Assembly: GCA_942159475.1 (NCBI GenBank)
Contig: OW804096.1
Coordinates: 90,809,784 to 90,873,783, forward strand
Source: Sthenelais limicola
Taxonomy: Eukaryota > Annelida > Polychaeta > Phyllodocida > Sigalionidae
Direction: 5' to 3'
Length of the DNA: 64,000 nucleotides
Part shown: positions 24,849-36,381 of the stretch, in pieces
Layout: every line of letters begins with the position of its first letter
Numbering within the stretch: the first letter of the stretch is position 1
Program-made: the position numbers and the translations under genes
Notes under the pieces: generated by a model
Told to the model about the DNA's origin: nothing
What the model saw: only the letters and a program-made list of their open reading frames with translations
Database searches by the model: none

Positions 24849-27800
24849 CAATTTCCATGCAGCACTCTCACACATTACAGGTGGTTTCCGGTGTGCTCTG
24901 AAATCCGATTCACCGGTTTCAAGCAAGGTGATAAACATTAGTATTTTGTTACAATACAATAGACATAGAGTCCGTTTAAATGAGATAGGAATTGTGAATG
25001 GTTATATATGGAAATGGGTGTGATGATATTATAATTACAAACACAATACTATAATAACAAATTTGAAATATGTATGCACATGGTGAGAATACTAAAAGAA
25101 TCTTACAGCAGGGAACTACTCCAAAGTTCATTGCATCTTTATCCGGAAAAATAATTTACTTCAATCTGTGTGGGGAAAGTCCTTTTCGAGCATTGCACCT
25201 AATCCCATATATATGTGTGTTTCGTTGATTGTATTTAAGGCACGTCGTATAAGAAGCGTTGGCCTTTGGCTTCAAACTACCATTACGAGAATGAAGCCAA
25301 TGATCAAAGCGTATTAGACACATTCTACTAAACTTATTTTTATAAATATAGATAGCCTACTACAGGAAGTATTGGGTGACTTCTCCAGGATTTTGAGTGA
25401 CTAATGATGGGTGTCCAAATGAAGAAAAATGTAAACTTTAAACATTTTGAGACACCATTTTGTTTTCGGTCGGTTGTTAGCCTATTTCTAGATGAGTATA
25501 AATTGTATTTAAGTTTTGTGCTGGCTATGTTTTCCAATACAAAATAGTTCGGTCGCCCGTCTTAAGCATGACATTTTATTCACAAACCGATGGGATACTT
25601 TTTGAGAGCAATTCGATCAAGTATCACGTATACGTGGTACTTAATAATGATCGAACCTCTCAGATTGGAAGCATTAGTTACCGTCTTGCACGATTTGCGG
25701 CGCTGCAACCATGGCCGTCTTTCCCCCTCCCGATATCAGAGGACTCCCACCCCCTAATTCACAACTTAACCCGCCCTTTCTAACTGGCACCCCCAAACCC
25801 ATCGCCCATACAGCCCCCCCCCCACCCCCCACCCTAGGGGCTCAAGGAAAGGCCGTCAGGAGAAATCAAGCGCACATAGGAGGGAAACGTATGGCACTGG
25901 GAGGGCCTTGGGGGACTTTACTTATCACCTGTGGCAGCACTGCTACTAAGCAGACTCATATTTCTTAAACACTGTAGAGGCATCATGTAATGCGTATCAG
26001 ATGTACAAGAGTATCGATCCAAACCAACAATATTGGCCTTGTGCATATACATGCAATTTTGCCTTATTATGCATATGAAGACTTCCGAGGATGGGGGTTA
26101 AGTAGCTGTATTGTAAAAATGGCCTGACATGATTTCACCTTGGAGGTTTTCTGGCACACATTATGGAGTTGAACGAATCAGGTCAGAACCTGACTAGTCA
26201 TGTAGCACTTTTAGACATGCTCATTACCTTACTCTTTAAAGGAGGCTCCGCTTTCTCCACTCTACTTCCGATTGAAGCCGTTTTTATGCGCACCGTTTGA
26301 GAGATGTATGCTGGGAGACAGTGGTGTTTGTTTGGTTTAGTAGCACACGTAACAGAATCACATACAAGTAACTATAATTGTGACAAAAACACAGGACAGA
26401 TTTTTCTTACATTTAAAAGAGGTTTTTGATAGTCGTAATGTGCTGCTTCCCATTTCCTATGAACTTAAATTCTCGATCTTTCGCGGCGATGTTCCACGAC
26501 GCCATCCCACCGCTCAACAAGAGTCCTGTGATGTTGGCGACGGCAACGTGTTGCCGTCGCTCATTGACAACGCATAGCCACTCTTTTTCCCGCCTCAGTG
26601 CGATCAGTTAACAAGAAATAGGCCTAGTACACTGTCACCACACTGAATGTCCGTTTCACGCTGGCGTACATAAAAACGATTGGAACTAAACTTTTGAACT
26701 TTTGTTTAAAAAAATGAAAAAAATGTTTACGTTGTATTCACGTTATTTCTCCCATACAGATTTATGTCACTACAATGTGAACAATCACAACGTAGAAATT
26801 ACGTAGTGTGTTAGCTGGGATCAACCTGTTTGGACAACTTTATTTTATGGGCCCAAGTTCTAGACCCGTTTATGAATATAAAAAACGATTGAGGTATATA
26901 ATTATGTGTATACGTTATGTGTGTGCGTTAGGCTATTATGTAAACTTTAATAATAGGGCCTACAATAGGCTCTCAATCCCTACATTTAATAAATGGGGGT
27001 TTTATGATCTCTGTTCTTCCTATAACGTTACTTTTTTTTTCTGTGATCTGTTTTTCTGATGGAGGGGCTCGGCCGAAGGCTCTTGTTATTGTATAAAATT
27101 ACAAAGGTTTTTAAAATGTAACTTGATATTGCTTTTTCATATCCTTTTGATAGGATAGACTGATAAGGTCCTTTTGTGACACCACGATCTTTGACCGATC
27201 AAAAAAATTATAAGATTTGCCTAGCATCAGGTTCTCATATAATATAGCAAATTTTACGTCATGAATGGAATAATAGGAATCACCCAGAAGTTTTGTGAGG
27301 ACCAACAAATGAAGATCTACGGTATAACAAATTCAAGATCTTCAACTAGATGCGATACTTTTGTATTATGTTTGTCTGTTTCAGGGGGAAGCTGGATATA
27401 TCAACAGTTTCAGAACTAATTTTAACACATCTAAAGGCAAACACTTTTTCACGGGGGAAACAGCGTTAGCAATGCTATATATATATATGATTATTCGATT
27501 ACTAAAATGTGTTGATGTCAGAAAACAATGTTTAAAGGCATTTGGGGAATCAAGGGCGGGGGGGGGGGGCGGAGGGCAATATTGTTAGTTCTCTTTGATC
27601 CACTAATGAGCGACTATAGCAAACTGAAAACAAGATCAATTTAATGGAGAGTCCTTGAACACGTCATGTAATTAAGCAAATTTAGTCAGTTTAGTTACAA
27701 TCCCGATGTGCAATAGATCAGTTCTAACATGATTTTTACCGGGACATTTACACCTGATTCCGACCTGGTGCTTTACTAGTGGAAATCGTAAACAGTTTTG

Positions 27801-30800
27801 AGGCTCAAACTTGATTTTACAATGCTCTATGGACCCGATTTATAAATGCGGTTTTCATGCACTCAACGATGCACTATTGGCCAGGGTATTTAATGATCTT
27901 CTGATGCACCCAATAATGCACTATTGGCCAGGTTCAAAAACACAGTTATGATGCACTCAGTGAGGCACATTTATTGTGCTGTTGGAGAGGTATATTTTTG
28001 CTCAGGGAAATATTTGAAGGGTATCAATATTCCCCAAACCTTTCAAATAGAATTTAGGGCAGTGCATGTGTTGCCCTCTCTTTATAAGCATCATTTTATT
28101 TTCATCAATTCTACCATCCTTATTGTGAGCCTGACAGTATAGTGTCACTCATTTGATGTGTCCCAGCTGTGTCCCAGCTGTTTGTTGTCACTGCCTCAAC
28201 CAAGCCACTAGGGGCAATCTATATGTACACTCATTAGGGTGTTTTTGATCACAGCATTTTTCAATATCAAACAGGTATATGACACACATAAACTATAGAT
28301 GTATATCACTTATAACGTTCCTATGTACATGATGTGGAATATCTATAGTGGTATAAATGCCACATGAGTGTATTAGCGGTACTTCTATTATTAAAAAAAT
28401 TGTAAATGCACCCCAGTTGCACCCCAGTGCCACCTGGTGAAAACAGTGACGCCATCTGGTGACAATAACTTGCATAATGGCAAGCCTATGGAACGATGCA
28501 CCCTGTATTGAGGATGATTATTAGATGTATTTTGAAAACTACTAGCATCCAAGCTTCATTAATAATTCATAGTTTCAACATATTATAATTTATATAAAAT
28601 ATGGGGTTCCTTTATCAGAGACCTGGCCCATAGAAATAAATTCAAATATCGGGTAAATTAATATAGGAATACGCCTTGTAGACAGAGTATTGCATAATGA
28701 TTATATGGGGCTGGGTCCTTACCCTGTATTAATAATTGCGTAAATGTTTAATTCATCAACATAAAGTATGTTATGTATAATATTAGGTGCAATGTGCAAC
28801 TTTGACTTAGCATATTATGGTTACGTCCAGTCTAGTGAATCTTGATAGGGGCAGATTAGTTGTTTGATATGGAATACCAAAGTCCATGCAAAAGTAATTG
28901 GTTATTTTATTTGTTCTCACTATTGTGTGTATTTGTATGGTACAGTCAAATGAAAAATGTTCAATAAATGATATGAAACTCAGTTGAAAAAAAAATAAAG
29001 TGGTATCTACCACTGAACTTATTAAATCAAATTCTGAATTTGGAGGTATCTTAAATTTTCGATCTGATCTTATTACATATAATTAATTATGCATGGTGCC
29101 GATCTAAATTAAAATGTATCTATGCCCTAAATCTTCTCATAAATTCGAGTCCCATTATGAACTCAAACCTCGTAATGAATCAAAACAATGACTAAACTTT
29201 CACTCAGACATTTTCAGCTGTAACTGTACTTTTTAGTTAACCTGACGGGAAGAATTATCAGCTAGATTTATTTTTTTTCTGAATTTTCAAATAGGGAGAC
29301 ATGATGTATTGCCACATATATTGATGTTTACATTCATAAACAACACAGGAGCTATTCTCATTATTTTGATCATGTGTAATATAATTGTTTGTGTATGTTT
29401 TTGAAAACCGTAGCACTTTTGTCAGGGGTTCATAATCCGCCTTCCTTGCCACCCCGCTTCCGATTTTTTTAATTGCCAAAACGTAAAAATGTTATTCCTC
29501 TAAGTGACTTGTTTTCTCATTTTTAAGGTGCATAGCGCTTCTAGTAGCATAAATACATGTATCAACTCTCAAGACTGTGTATTGAATATATGTGGTCGAA
29601 TCCTATGAAAACTGGACAACATATATTTCTAAAATTCATCATCCTAGTCTCTTGTTTTCAGATGAAAAACGTGAGTATTATAATAATATAATGTATTTGT
29701 TTATCTTTTTATCCTGCATGTGTTATTGAATAAGAATACACTACATGAGAGTTTCAACTGTACTTGACTTTCCATTGTGACGGGCTTCTTCAAGGTGTTA
29801 AAGCTTTGCTAAGAGTGTGTATGTCTGCATTATGCCTGTGTGTGAGGGTTAGCTGGGAGGGGATTCGCACTAGACTGACACCTCCAACTCATCTGCCGTT
29901 ATGAGGTGGAAATTAACACATCAAATTCTATATCATTTTATATATGAAAAAAGTTAGCCATAGTTTGTTATGCCTAATCACTATAGTAAAGTAGTTAAAT
30001 ATACTCCTTTTGATAACCTCGGAAACATATAGACATATTAAATTTAGAGTCCCGAAATATGGCACAATTATTTATACTACTAGTGGTGCTATGCACCTAA
30101 AAAATAAAAAGATTCCAACCAAAAGATCCTGTGAATAAATCCCTTTGTAAAATAAAAATTGTCCTACTTGTGACTCATTTCCCTGTGACACATCACACAG
30201 TACAAATAGTTATATGTTCATTACTTGATACAATAATTCAAATGCTTGCAGCTTTGCATTTACACCCGATTTAGATACATAATTTGGATATGCATTTTGA
30301 ACTGCCTCAAACGACGCAAAACCAGGTGCAAAACTGCTTTTTTGAGCGGATTGCACTTATGTGACTGGTCAGTGACACTTTTGCATGCACTGGCGGATTT
30401 TCCAATGCACATCGGGATACGAATCCAGGTATAAAGTTATTGATGTCGATTAAAGGACATATTGAAATTTAAATCGTGTTTCCAGTATAGTAAATTACCA
30501 TGTCCTGTTTCAGCTCGTTATGTAGAGGAGGACAAATTGGAAGGGTTTAATATTCAGCTGCCAAGTGTTGGAAGTAACTCATTTTAGGATTTGAATATCA
30601 TCTAGTCCTAGTGGGCGCCAAACTGTGATGAGATGTATAATTTAACAATTAAACGAGCCTTATCTTGGCAGTAGACAAGGTTCATTAAAGCCTGGTCTAT
30701 GCTCAACTCCCTTCAGGTGTTAAGGAGTGAGTAATATTTCACCGGGTGGGTATGGGAATTTGAGGACGCAGTGAATTGGAAATATATGTAGAGCGTCCAG

Positions 30801-32235
30801 GCGTTTTGAATAGCAGTCCCTTGGGAGGAAGGTGGAGACAGAGCCTGGGCGTGGGGTGGGAGTTTGGATGACAGAAACAGGAGGTGATATATGGGAGTAG
30901 TCAATGACTGTGTTAAATCTCCTTCCTTAATAAACTAACATCTACATAATATTATACTCACATTCATAATTTTACCGTGCAGATACCCTTTTACACGTAT
31001 AAAGTTTGGTTACAAATTAAACTCATGGTACATTTAACCCCACGTTTTGCATCAATCATTGAAATTCTCAGGAAGACAGTATGCATAATATTGGGAGTTC
31101 CCAATGTAAACAAAATACATTTAACCCTATCATATTGAGAGTAGCAGTGTTTACAAATGATTGCTGCACTTTTATGGAGCCAAACAGTATAGGTAAAAAG
31201 AATATCTTATACAACATTTGGCAAGTTTGTCAATAGATGCCCATGTTAACTCCTGGACACATCCATGGCCAATTTATATTTGGCTAGTTTAACGTGGACA
31301 TATATGCACATATATATATAAATATATAGCTATCAAACTGATTCTTAATACTTATGTGCAGCGTTCCTTAAAATGTGTGTAAAAATACACTGTACGCCTA
31401 TGTACGAAATATATCGATTTTTATTTTCGCTTTTATAGCAGACTTCTGAAAATGCTGACATATGAGATACGCACTTAGTTACTCTTATACAGAATATTGT
31501 GCTACAAACAGGGAAATCCAATACCTGCAGGAGCTGCGTTATACAATAACTTCTATTCATATTAGTCATTTTTACAGTACTATGCCCACATCAGACAGAT
31601 CGACACTATTCGCAACTAAACTATAGTTGTTTGAAGAGCGATTGTGATATTCTGTCAAACGTATCTGCATACATGTACGTATTTCTCGAAATTAACTTTT
31701 AAATGTTATAGATGCGGTGCAAGTAGGCTAAAGCAAAGCAATGGCAGACTATTATGTGCCATGCCATTATAAAACTACCCTAGGATCTGTATGTTTCCCA
31801 CCAGATATTTATTCCGTTATATCGATATAAACACGCTGTTCGGCTTCTGCATTCAGCTAGAACGTATGTAGACATGTTCATTATACTAATATATAGACAA
31901 TATTTTGATGAACTATCGACATAAAGATGGAGAAAACAAATAAATCACCAGCAATATTATTCAAATATTTTAAAGACAGAGATGGATCGCATATTGCCTT
32001 CGTGTATTCTACTTCGCAAGAACCCATCGATGTATTAGTATATCCTTAAAACATTCGCTCTCCAAATCTGGAAAAATATAATTAGAAACAATGATGCACA
32101 GGTGATGAATTAGCTAGCTCAGGCCAGTCTTAATATGTACACACGGGGAAATGGTAGTATCTCTTCACTGAAGGTTCAATTTATCCGGTACGAGTGCTTT
32201 ATTAAAGACGGTACAGATTTTTAAAGGAAATTATT
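24849..32235. other. long non-coding stretch
   Basis: AT-rich DNA between the inverted-repeat element and LINE-A. I see a GC-rich 24-bp near-palindrome at 26537-26560, a G-run near 27556-27572, a short local duplication around ATGCACTATTGGCCAGG (about 27870 and 27916), and low-complexity TA runs near 31310. No exon is supported. Confidence 0.4.
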
Positions 32236-32250
32236 AATAAAGGGTGCATT
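32236..32250 (+). repeat. left target-site duplication of LINE-A
   Basis: AATAAAGGGTGCATT, identical to 39714-39728 beyond the 3' end of LINE-A. Confidence 0.9.
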
Positions 32251-33304
32251 GGACTTCCGGTTCCGGTAGTGAGGTTGAAGAAGCAAGAGCAAAGGCTTAT
32301 CTCTTTTATTTCAGATTCGGACCATCTTAAGAAATGTACGATCTTAGTTTTTGGCAGGAACATTTGTAAAGGTATATAGCACACACTGACACTTTCGATC
32401 AACGTTCTAGAAGCGTGTAAAGACCTGTTGGACACTTGTTCGAACCGACTCAAGCTGACCACGAGAGCCAGTCAAAAGTCCCGCCAACGTGAGGACTACC
32501 TCGTGCCGTGAATGTCTAAGAATAGGCATCCACGAATGTGTGTGAGTTGTCTTTAAATGATATCATAACCCAAAAGACTCTGTGATCGTCTTACCGCCAA
32601 GGAGCATGGTAAATAGACTTGTGCCAAAGGATATTCCACGGAAATAACCTTTATACGTCGAGATCGTCATCAACCATCCAAGCAGCGGCCACGCAAAAAG
32701 TAAACACGGAGAGTTCTTGACTCGAGCTTTCCGCTAGGAAACCCAGGAAAGCTCACAAAAACTTTTCAACTAAAGGATTCTGTGAAAAAGGTTCGTCAGT
32801 ATCAAAGGCAAATTATCTTAGCTCCAATTTGACTGTATCTGAAACTTTTACTTAGTCAGTTATCGAGTGGTAAACGTCTCAGACAAGCCCAGAGTTTGCG
32901 CATGCGCACTTGAGTTGCACAACAACGGGCGCTCATCGATAACCACGAAGATAAGTTGGAGTTTTGCCCCTAGGAATCACATCAAAAGGCAGAAAACTAT
33001 CTCCTACTAATGAAATGGTGAAAAAGGTTTGATAACATTGTAACCCAGGCTTTTGCATCAGTTTGTCTCATAATCAGAACTACTATTCACGCTCACGCGG
33101 AGCGGTATCCGTCCCCGGAAGTGTAGAGTGTTGTCTGCCAACGTGAAAAGTGCAAAAGCTCGGCACCGCCGCAACACCTTGTGCGTTGCAACGGGTATTC
33201 GCAACCCTGTAGCTAAACACTATCTTCTCCGCCCTGATATCCCAGCCCCTAGAAGCAATCTTGAGGCCCCGTAGGTACCCACTCTCGGCTGTAATACCTA
33301 CAGA
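32251..33304 (+). promoter_or_regulatory. LINE-A 5' UTR, probable internal promoter region
   Basis: Full-length non-LTR elements carry their promoter in the 5' UTR. This one starts at the target duplication and contains an NRF-1-type palindrome, TGCGCATGCGCA (32897-32908), which is known to drive vertebrate promoters. That the site works here is inference. Confidence 0.5.
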
Positions 33305-34708
33305 ATGAGCTCTAGAGACTCGCAAATGGCAACTGAAAGAAAGAGAACTAGACAAGGAGGAAGTTACGGTGAAGCCGAAAATATGTCTGACGGTTTTGAA
33401 CAGTTAAAAAAGCTTGTAGAAGGAGTGGCCACCCAATGTACAAATTTGGCCCAACAGTTAAAAGATGCCGTAGAACCTGTAGCCACCCTTGCGGGAGCTA
33501 ACAAAGCAGAAATAGAGGTTATACACAGTGACAATAAAAAGAGAGACATAGATTCAGGAAAGCACAAAAAGAGACTGGATGAAACCACAGTCAAATGGAG
33601 TGACCCAAGCTTCCGCGCCATCGAACAGCAGGCAAAAGCGGAAGAAGAAATTAGGCTCAAGAACCTGCTCAAAGAAAGGTCCCTAAATCTTATAATCGAG
33701 GGTTTAAGTAAACTGGAAGATGAAGAGGAGTCAAAAGAACAACTTCTCCTGAAGATCAACAATATGTTCCAAGGAGCCCTAGGGATAAATGGGATCCAAC
33801 TGAAAGTGTTCTTCAGAATGGGAAAAAGCTCAAACGCCCCCGTTTTGGCTCAGTTCACAAACAAAGACGATGTGGATAGAGTGTGGAAACAAAAGCCTCA
33901 ACTGGATAAACAAGTTGTTCCTGAGGGTGAGAACCCTATATGGATCAAGAGAGACCTGCCCGACACACTGCAAACGAGGGTAAACCGGGCGCGCCCCATT
34001 GCAACAGCAGCCAGGGCCACCGGCAGATACCAAAAAGTCTTCAATGTTAACGGAGACATCATTCTGGACAACAAGAGATATACCCATGACAAGCTTGAAC
34101 TACTCCCTGCAGATTTAGCCCCCTCAATGGTATCAAGAAAAACTAATCAAGACGCATTTGTATTCTACAGCATCCTCAACCCCCTCTCGAATTTTTTCCC
34201 GACAGAATTTGACATAGGGGGTAGGCACTTCCTATGTATGGAGCAGTACCTCGCCTATAGGAAGTCCATCTTAGAAAATCACCCCGCGAGATCTGCCAGA
34301 ATCCTATCTCTAGAAGATCCATACGAATGTAAAAAAATGCTGTCTGAAATTAACGATCCTAAGGTGGTACATGAGTGGGATCAGAGAGTCGAAGAGATTC
34401 TTGAACAGGGACTAGCAGCTAAAGTAAGATGCAACCCCATGATCAAGGAATACCTGTTAGGCACGGAACAGAAGACGATTGGTGAGGCTGCGCCCTTTGA
34501 CATCAAGTGGGGCATAGGAATGGCCTTAAAACATGACGACGTGCTGATGACCGAGAAATGGCCTGCAGAAGGGAATAGGCTTGGGAAAGCCTGGATGAAC
34601 CTGAGAGGAAAAATCCAGGCGGCTGAGCAACGAAGGAAAGACCAAGAGAAAGAGGAGCTTGAAAAGAACGGCGCCACCAATGAGGTTGACATGGATGAGT
34701 GGTACTAA
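33305..34708 (+). CDS. LINE-A ORF1 protein: RRM + CTD + NADAR domain
   Basis: 467 codons, intact, starting at ATG 33305. Domains in order: a basic N-terminus with a helical, possibly coiled-coil stretch (about 25-125); an L1-ORF1-type RRM (about 126-187, with SLNLIIEGL and VFFRMGK); an L1-type C-terminal domain (about 188-270, KRDLPDTLQTRVNRARPI). From about 284 to 440 there is a NADAR (YbiA/DUF1768) domain with the family hallmarks: LSNFFPTEF (294-302), MEQY (312-315), WDQRV (358-362), AAPFDIKWGIG (395-405) and GNRLGKAWMNLR (423-434). A charged tail closes it. The RRM/CTD part should bind the element's RNA. NADAR proteins bind or hydrolyse ADP-ribose conjugates, including ADP-ribosylated guanine in DNA. 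A role in protecting the element's nucleic acid is my inference. It is the only unbroken ORF of LINE-A. Confidence 0.93.
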   Translation: MSSRDSQMATERKRTRQGGSYGEAENMSDGFEQLKKLVEGVATQCTNLAQQLKDAVEPVATLAGANKAEIEVIHSDNKKRDIDSGKHKKRLDETTVKWSDPSFRAIEQQAKAEEEIRLKNLLKERSLNLIIEGLSKLEDEEESKEQLLLKINNMFQGALGINGIQLKVFFRMGKSSNAPVLAQFTNKDDVDRVWKQKPQLDKQVVPEGENPIWIKRDLPDTLQTRVNRARPIATAARATGRYQKVFNVNGDIILDNKRYTHDKLELLPADLAPSMVSRKTNQDAFVFYSILNPLSNFFPTEFDIGGRHFLCMEQYLAYRKSILENHPARSARILSLEDPYECKKMLSEINDPKVVHEWDQRVEEILEQGLAAKVRCNPMIKEYLLGTEQKTIGEAAPFDIKWGIGMALKHDDVLMTEKWPAEGNRLGKAWMNLRGKIQAAEQRRKDQEKEELEKNGATNEVDMDEWY

Positions 34709-34875
34709 GTGCAAAACAGTGGTGTCTTATAGTGTGCTTTTTAATTCAATAATGATGAAGCCACACGCCACAAATAGTGTTTGTTTTTTCCCCATATCTG
34801 GGACCAGATGGTACCAATCCATCATAAGATATGCTATCAGTAAATTATTAATCCCGCATTGCACAAACAGCCTTG

Positions 34876-36381
34876 ATGGAGAATGACAACCTCTCTTTAA
34901 TTTCCTTTATGTCCTTAAATGTCAATGGCATTAACAATATTGAGAGAAGAAAAGCCACCTTCGCATACCTCAAGAATTTCAAGAACTCTATAATAGCAAT
35001 TCAAGAGACTCACAGCACGCCTAATACAGCAGCGATATGGGCAGCTCAGTGGGAGGGTCCCATACATCTCGTACAGTCCAATTCTAGAGGTGTTGCTATC
35101 TTGTTTTCTAAAGACATTAATGTTAACATAGCGCAGAAAGGTGGAGATACTGAGGGCAGAATAGCCTTCGTGGACTTCTTACTCGGCGGTGTTAAAATCT
35201 GTTTATTTTCTGTTTATCTGCCCAACATGGATGCATATAAGCATCAGGCCGAAGTGTGTAAAATCTTGAATAACATGATAGCCGAAAGAAATGAAAGTAA
35301 CATTGTATTAATGGGTGACTTGAACATGAATCTTGGTGAGTTTTGGTATGAGCCACACCCCAGGTCTATTGAGCTTGCATGTAACGCTGGTTTAAAAAAC
35401 ATGTTGAACATTGTTCAGACGTATGAATTATGTGATGTTGTTAACGAATTATCTAATGTAAAAAACAAAGAAACTTGGAGAAGAAAAGGGCAATTCTCTA
35501 CACTAGACTATGTTTTAATCGACGACACGCTGAGACCTGTGGCTGTCGCCCAGGAAAGATGGGACTGTGAAATGTCGGACCACGATCTAGTGTTAGTAAT
35601 GCTAAGACTGGGGGAACCTGGTAGGGGCCCCGGGTTTTGGAAATTCAACAGACTTTTGCTAGAAGACGAAAAGTATATTGATTTCATTGATGAAAAGATC
35701 AAACAAGTTATCCTGAACAACGCGAAACTAAGCGCCAAATCGCTGTGGGAGTACATTAAGTTCACAATTAAAACCGAATCCATTACCTTTTCAAAAAAGA
35801 ATGCATGGGAGAGGAAAAAAATTGAAAGAGAACTTAGACTTAGACTCAAGGAAATAGGGGCCGTCCTACCATTAACTAGGGATCTATACCTAGAAAGGGA
35901 AAATATTTTGGACGAATTAAAAACGGAAAGTCTGTTAAGAGCCCAAGGCGCTCTTGCAAGAAGGCGAGCGAAATGGCTGGCGGAAGGCGAGAAGCCCACG
36001 ATGTATTTCCTTAACTTAGAGAAGAGAAATTTTAAGAAAAAAATGATTGCCCAACTGCTAGTTGACGGCACTATCGTCAGCACCCAAAAAGAAATCTTGG
36101 GAATAGAAAAAAACTTTTATGAAGCCCTGTACCGCGAAGTTAGCGCCCCTCGAGATGGGTTTTGCTTGGCTGAGTCCACGGACCCTTCGGGTCGGTGCAC
36201 TGAGTCTGAGCGCATACTTCTGGGTAGAGAAATAAAAGGGGAAGAGATATGGGAGATAATGAAAGACCTCAAAGGCAACAAGGCCCCCGGGTCTGACGGC
36301 CTACCTATAGAATTTTACAGAGCCATGTGGAGCACCCTCAGTCCTGTTTTTTTTAGCAATGTTGCGCGAGTGTTTCGATAG
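34876..36381 (+). CDS. LINE-A ORF2, part 1: APE endonuclease and start of RT
   Basis: ATG at 34876, 167 nt after ORF1. The first 240 residues form an apurinic-endonuclease-like domain with its catalytic residues present: SLNVNG (13-18), QETH (43-46), YLPN (114-117), GDLN (147-150) and SDHD (234-237). It nicks the target DNA to prime reverse transcription. A basic linker follows, then RT block 1 (GNKAPGSDGLPIEFYRAMW). The frame ends at a TAG (36379-36381) because of a one-base shift in the run of eight T at 36347-36354. The next frame continues the RT without any gap in homology, so this is a recent loss (or a sequencing error), not a natural end. Confidence 0.9.
   Translation: MENDNLSLISFMSLNVNGINNIERRKATFAYLKNFKNSIIAIQETHSTPNTAAIWAAQWEGPIHLVQSNSRGVAILFSKDINVNIAQKGGDTEGRIAFVDFLLGGVKICLFSVYLPNMDAYKHQAEVCKILNNMIAERNESNIVLMGDLNMNLGEFWYEPHPRSIELACNAGLKNMLNIVQTYELCDVVNELSNVKNKETWRRKGQFSTLDYVLIDDTLRPVAVAQERWDCEMSDHDLVLVMLRLGEPGRGPGFWKFNRLLLEDEKYIDFIDEKIKQVILNNAKLSAKSLWEYIKFTIKTESITFSKKNAWERKKIERELRLRLKEIGAVLPLTRDLYLERENILDELKTESLLRAQGALARRRAKWLAEGEKPTMYFLNLEKRNFKKKMIAQLLVDGTIVSTQKEILGIEKNFYEALYREVSAPRDGFCLAESTDPSGRCTESERILLGREIKGEEIWEIMKDLKGNKAPGSDGLPIEFYRAMWSTLSPVFFSNVARVFR

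Noticed and set aside
25711..25968. Pro-rich ORF (APPPPPT)
   Set aside because: Generated by a C-run; no domain or splice support.
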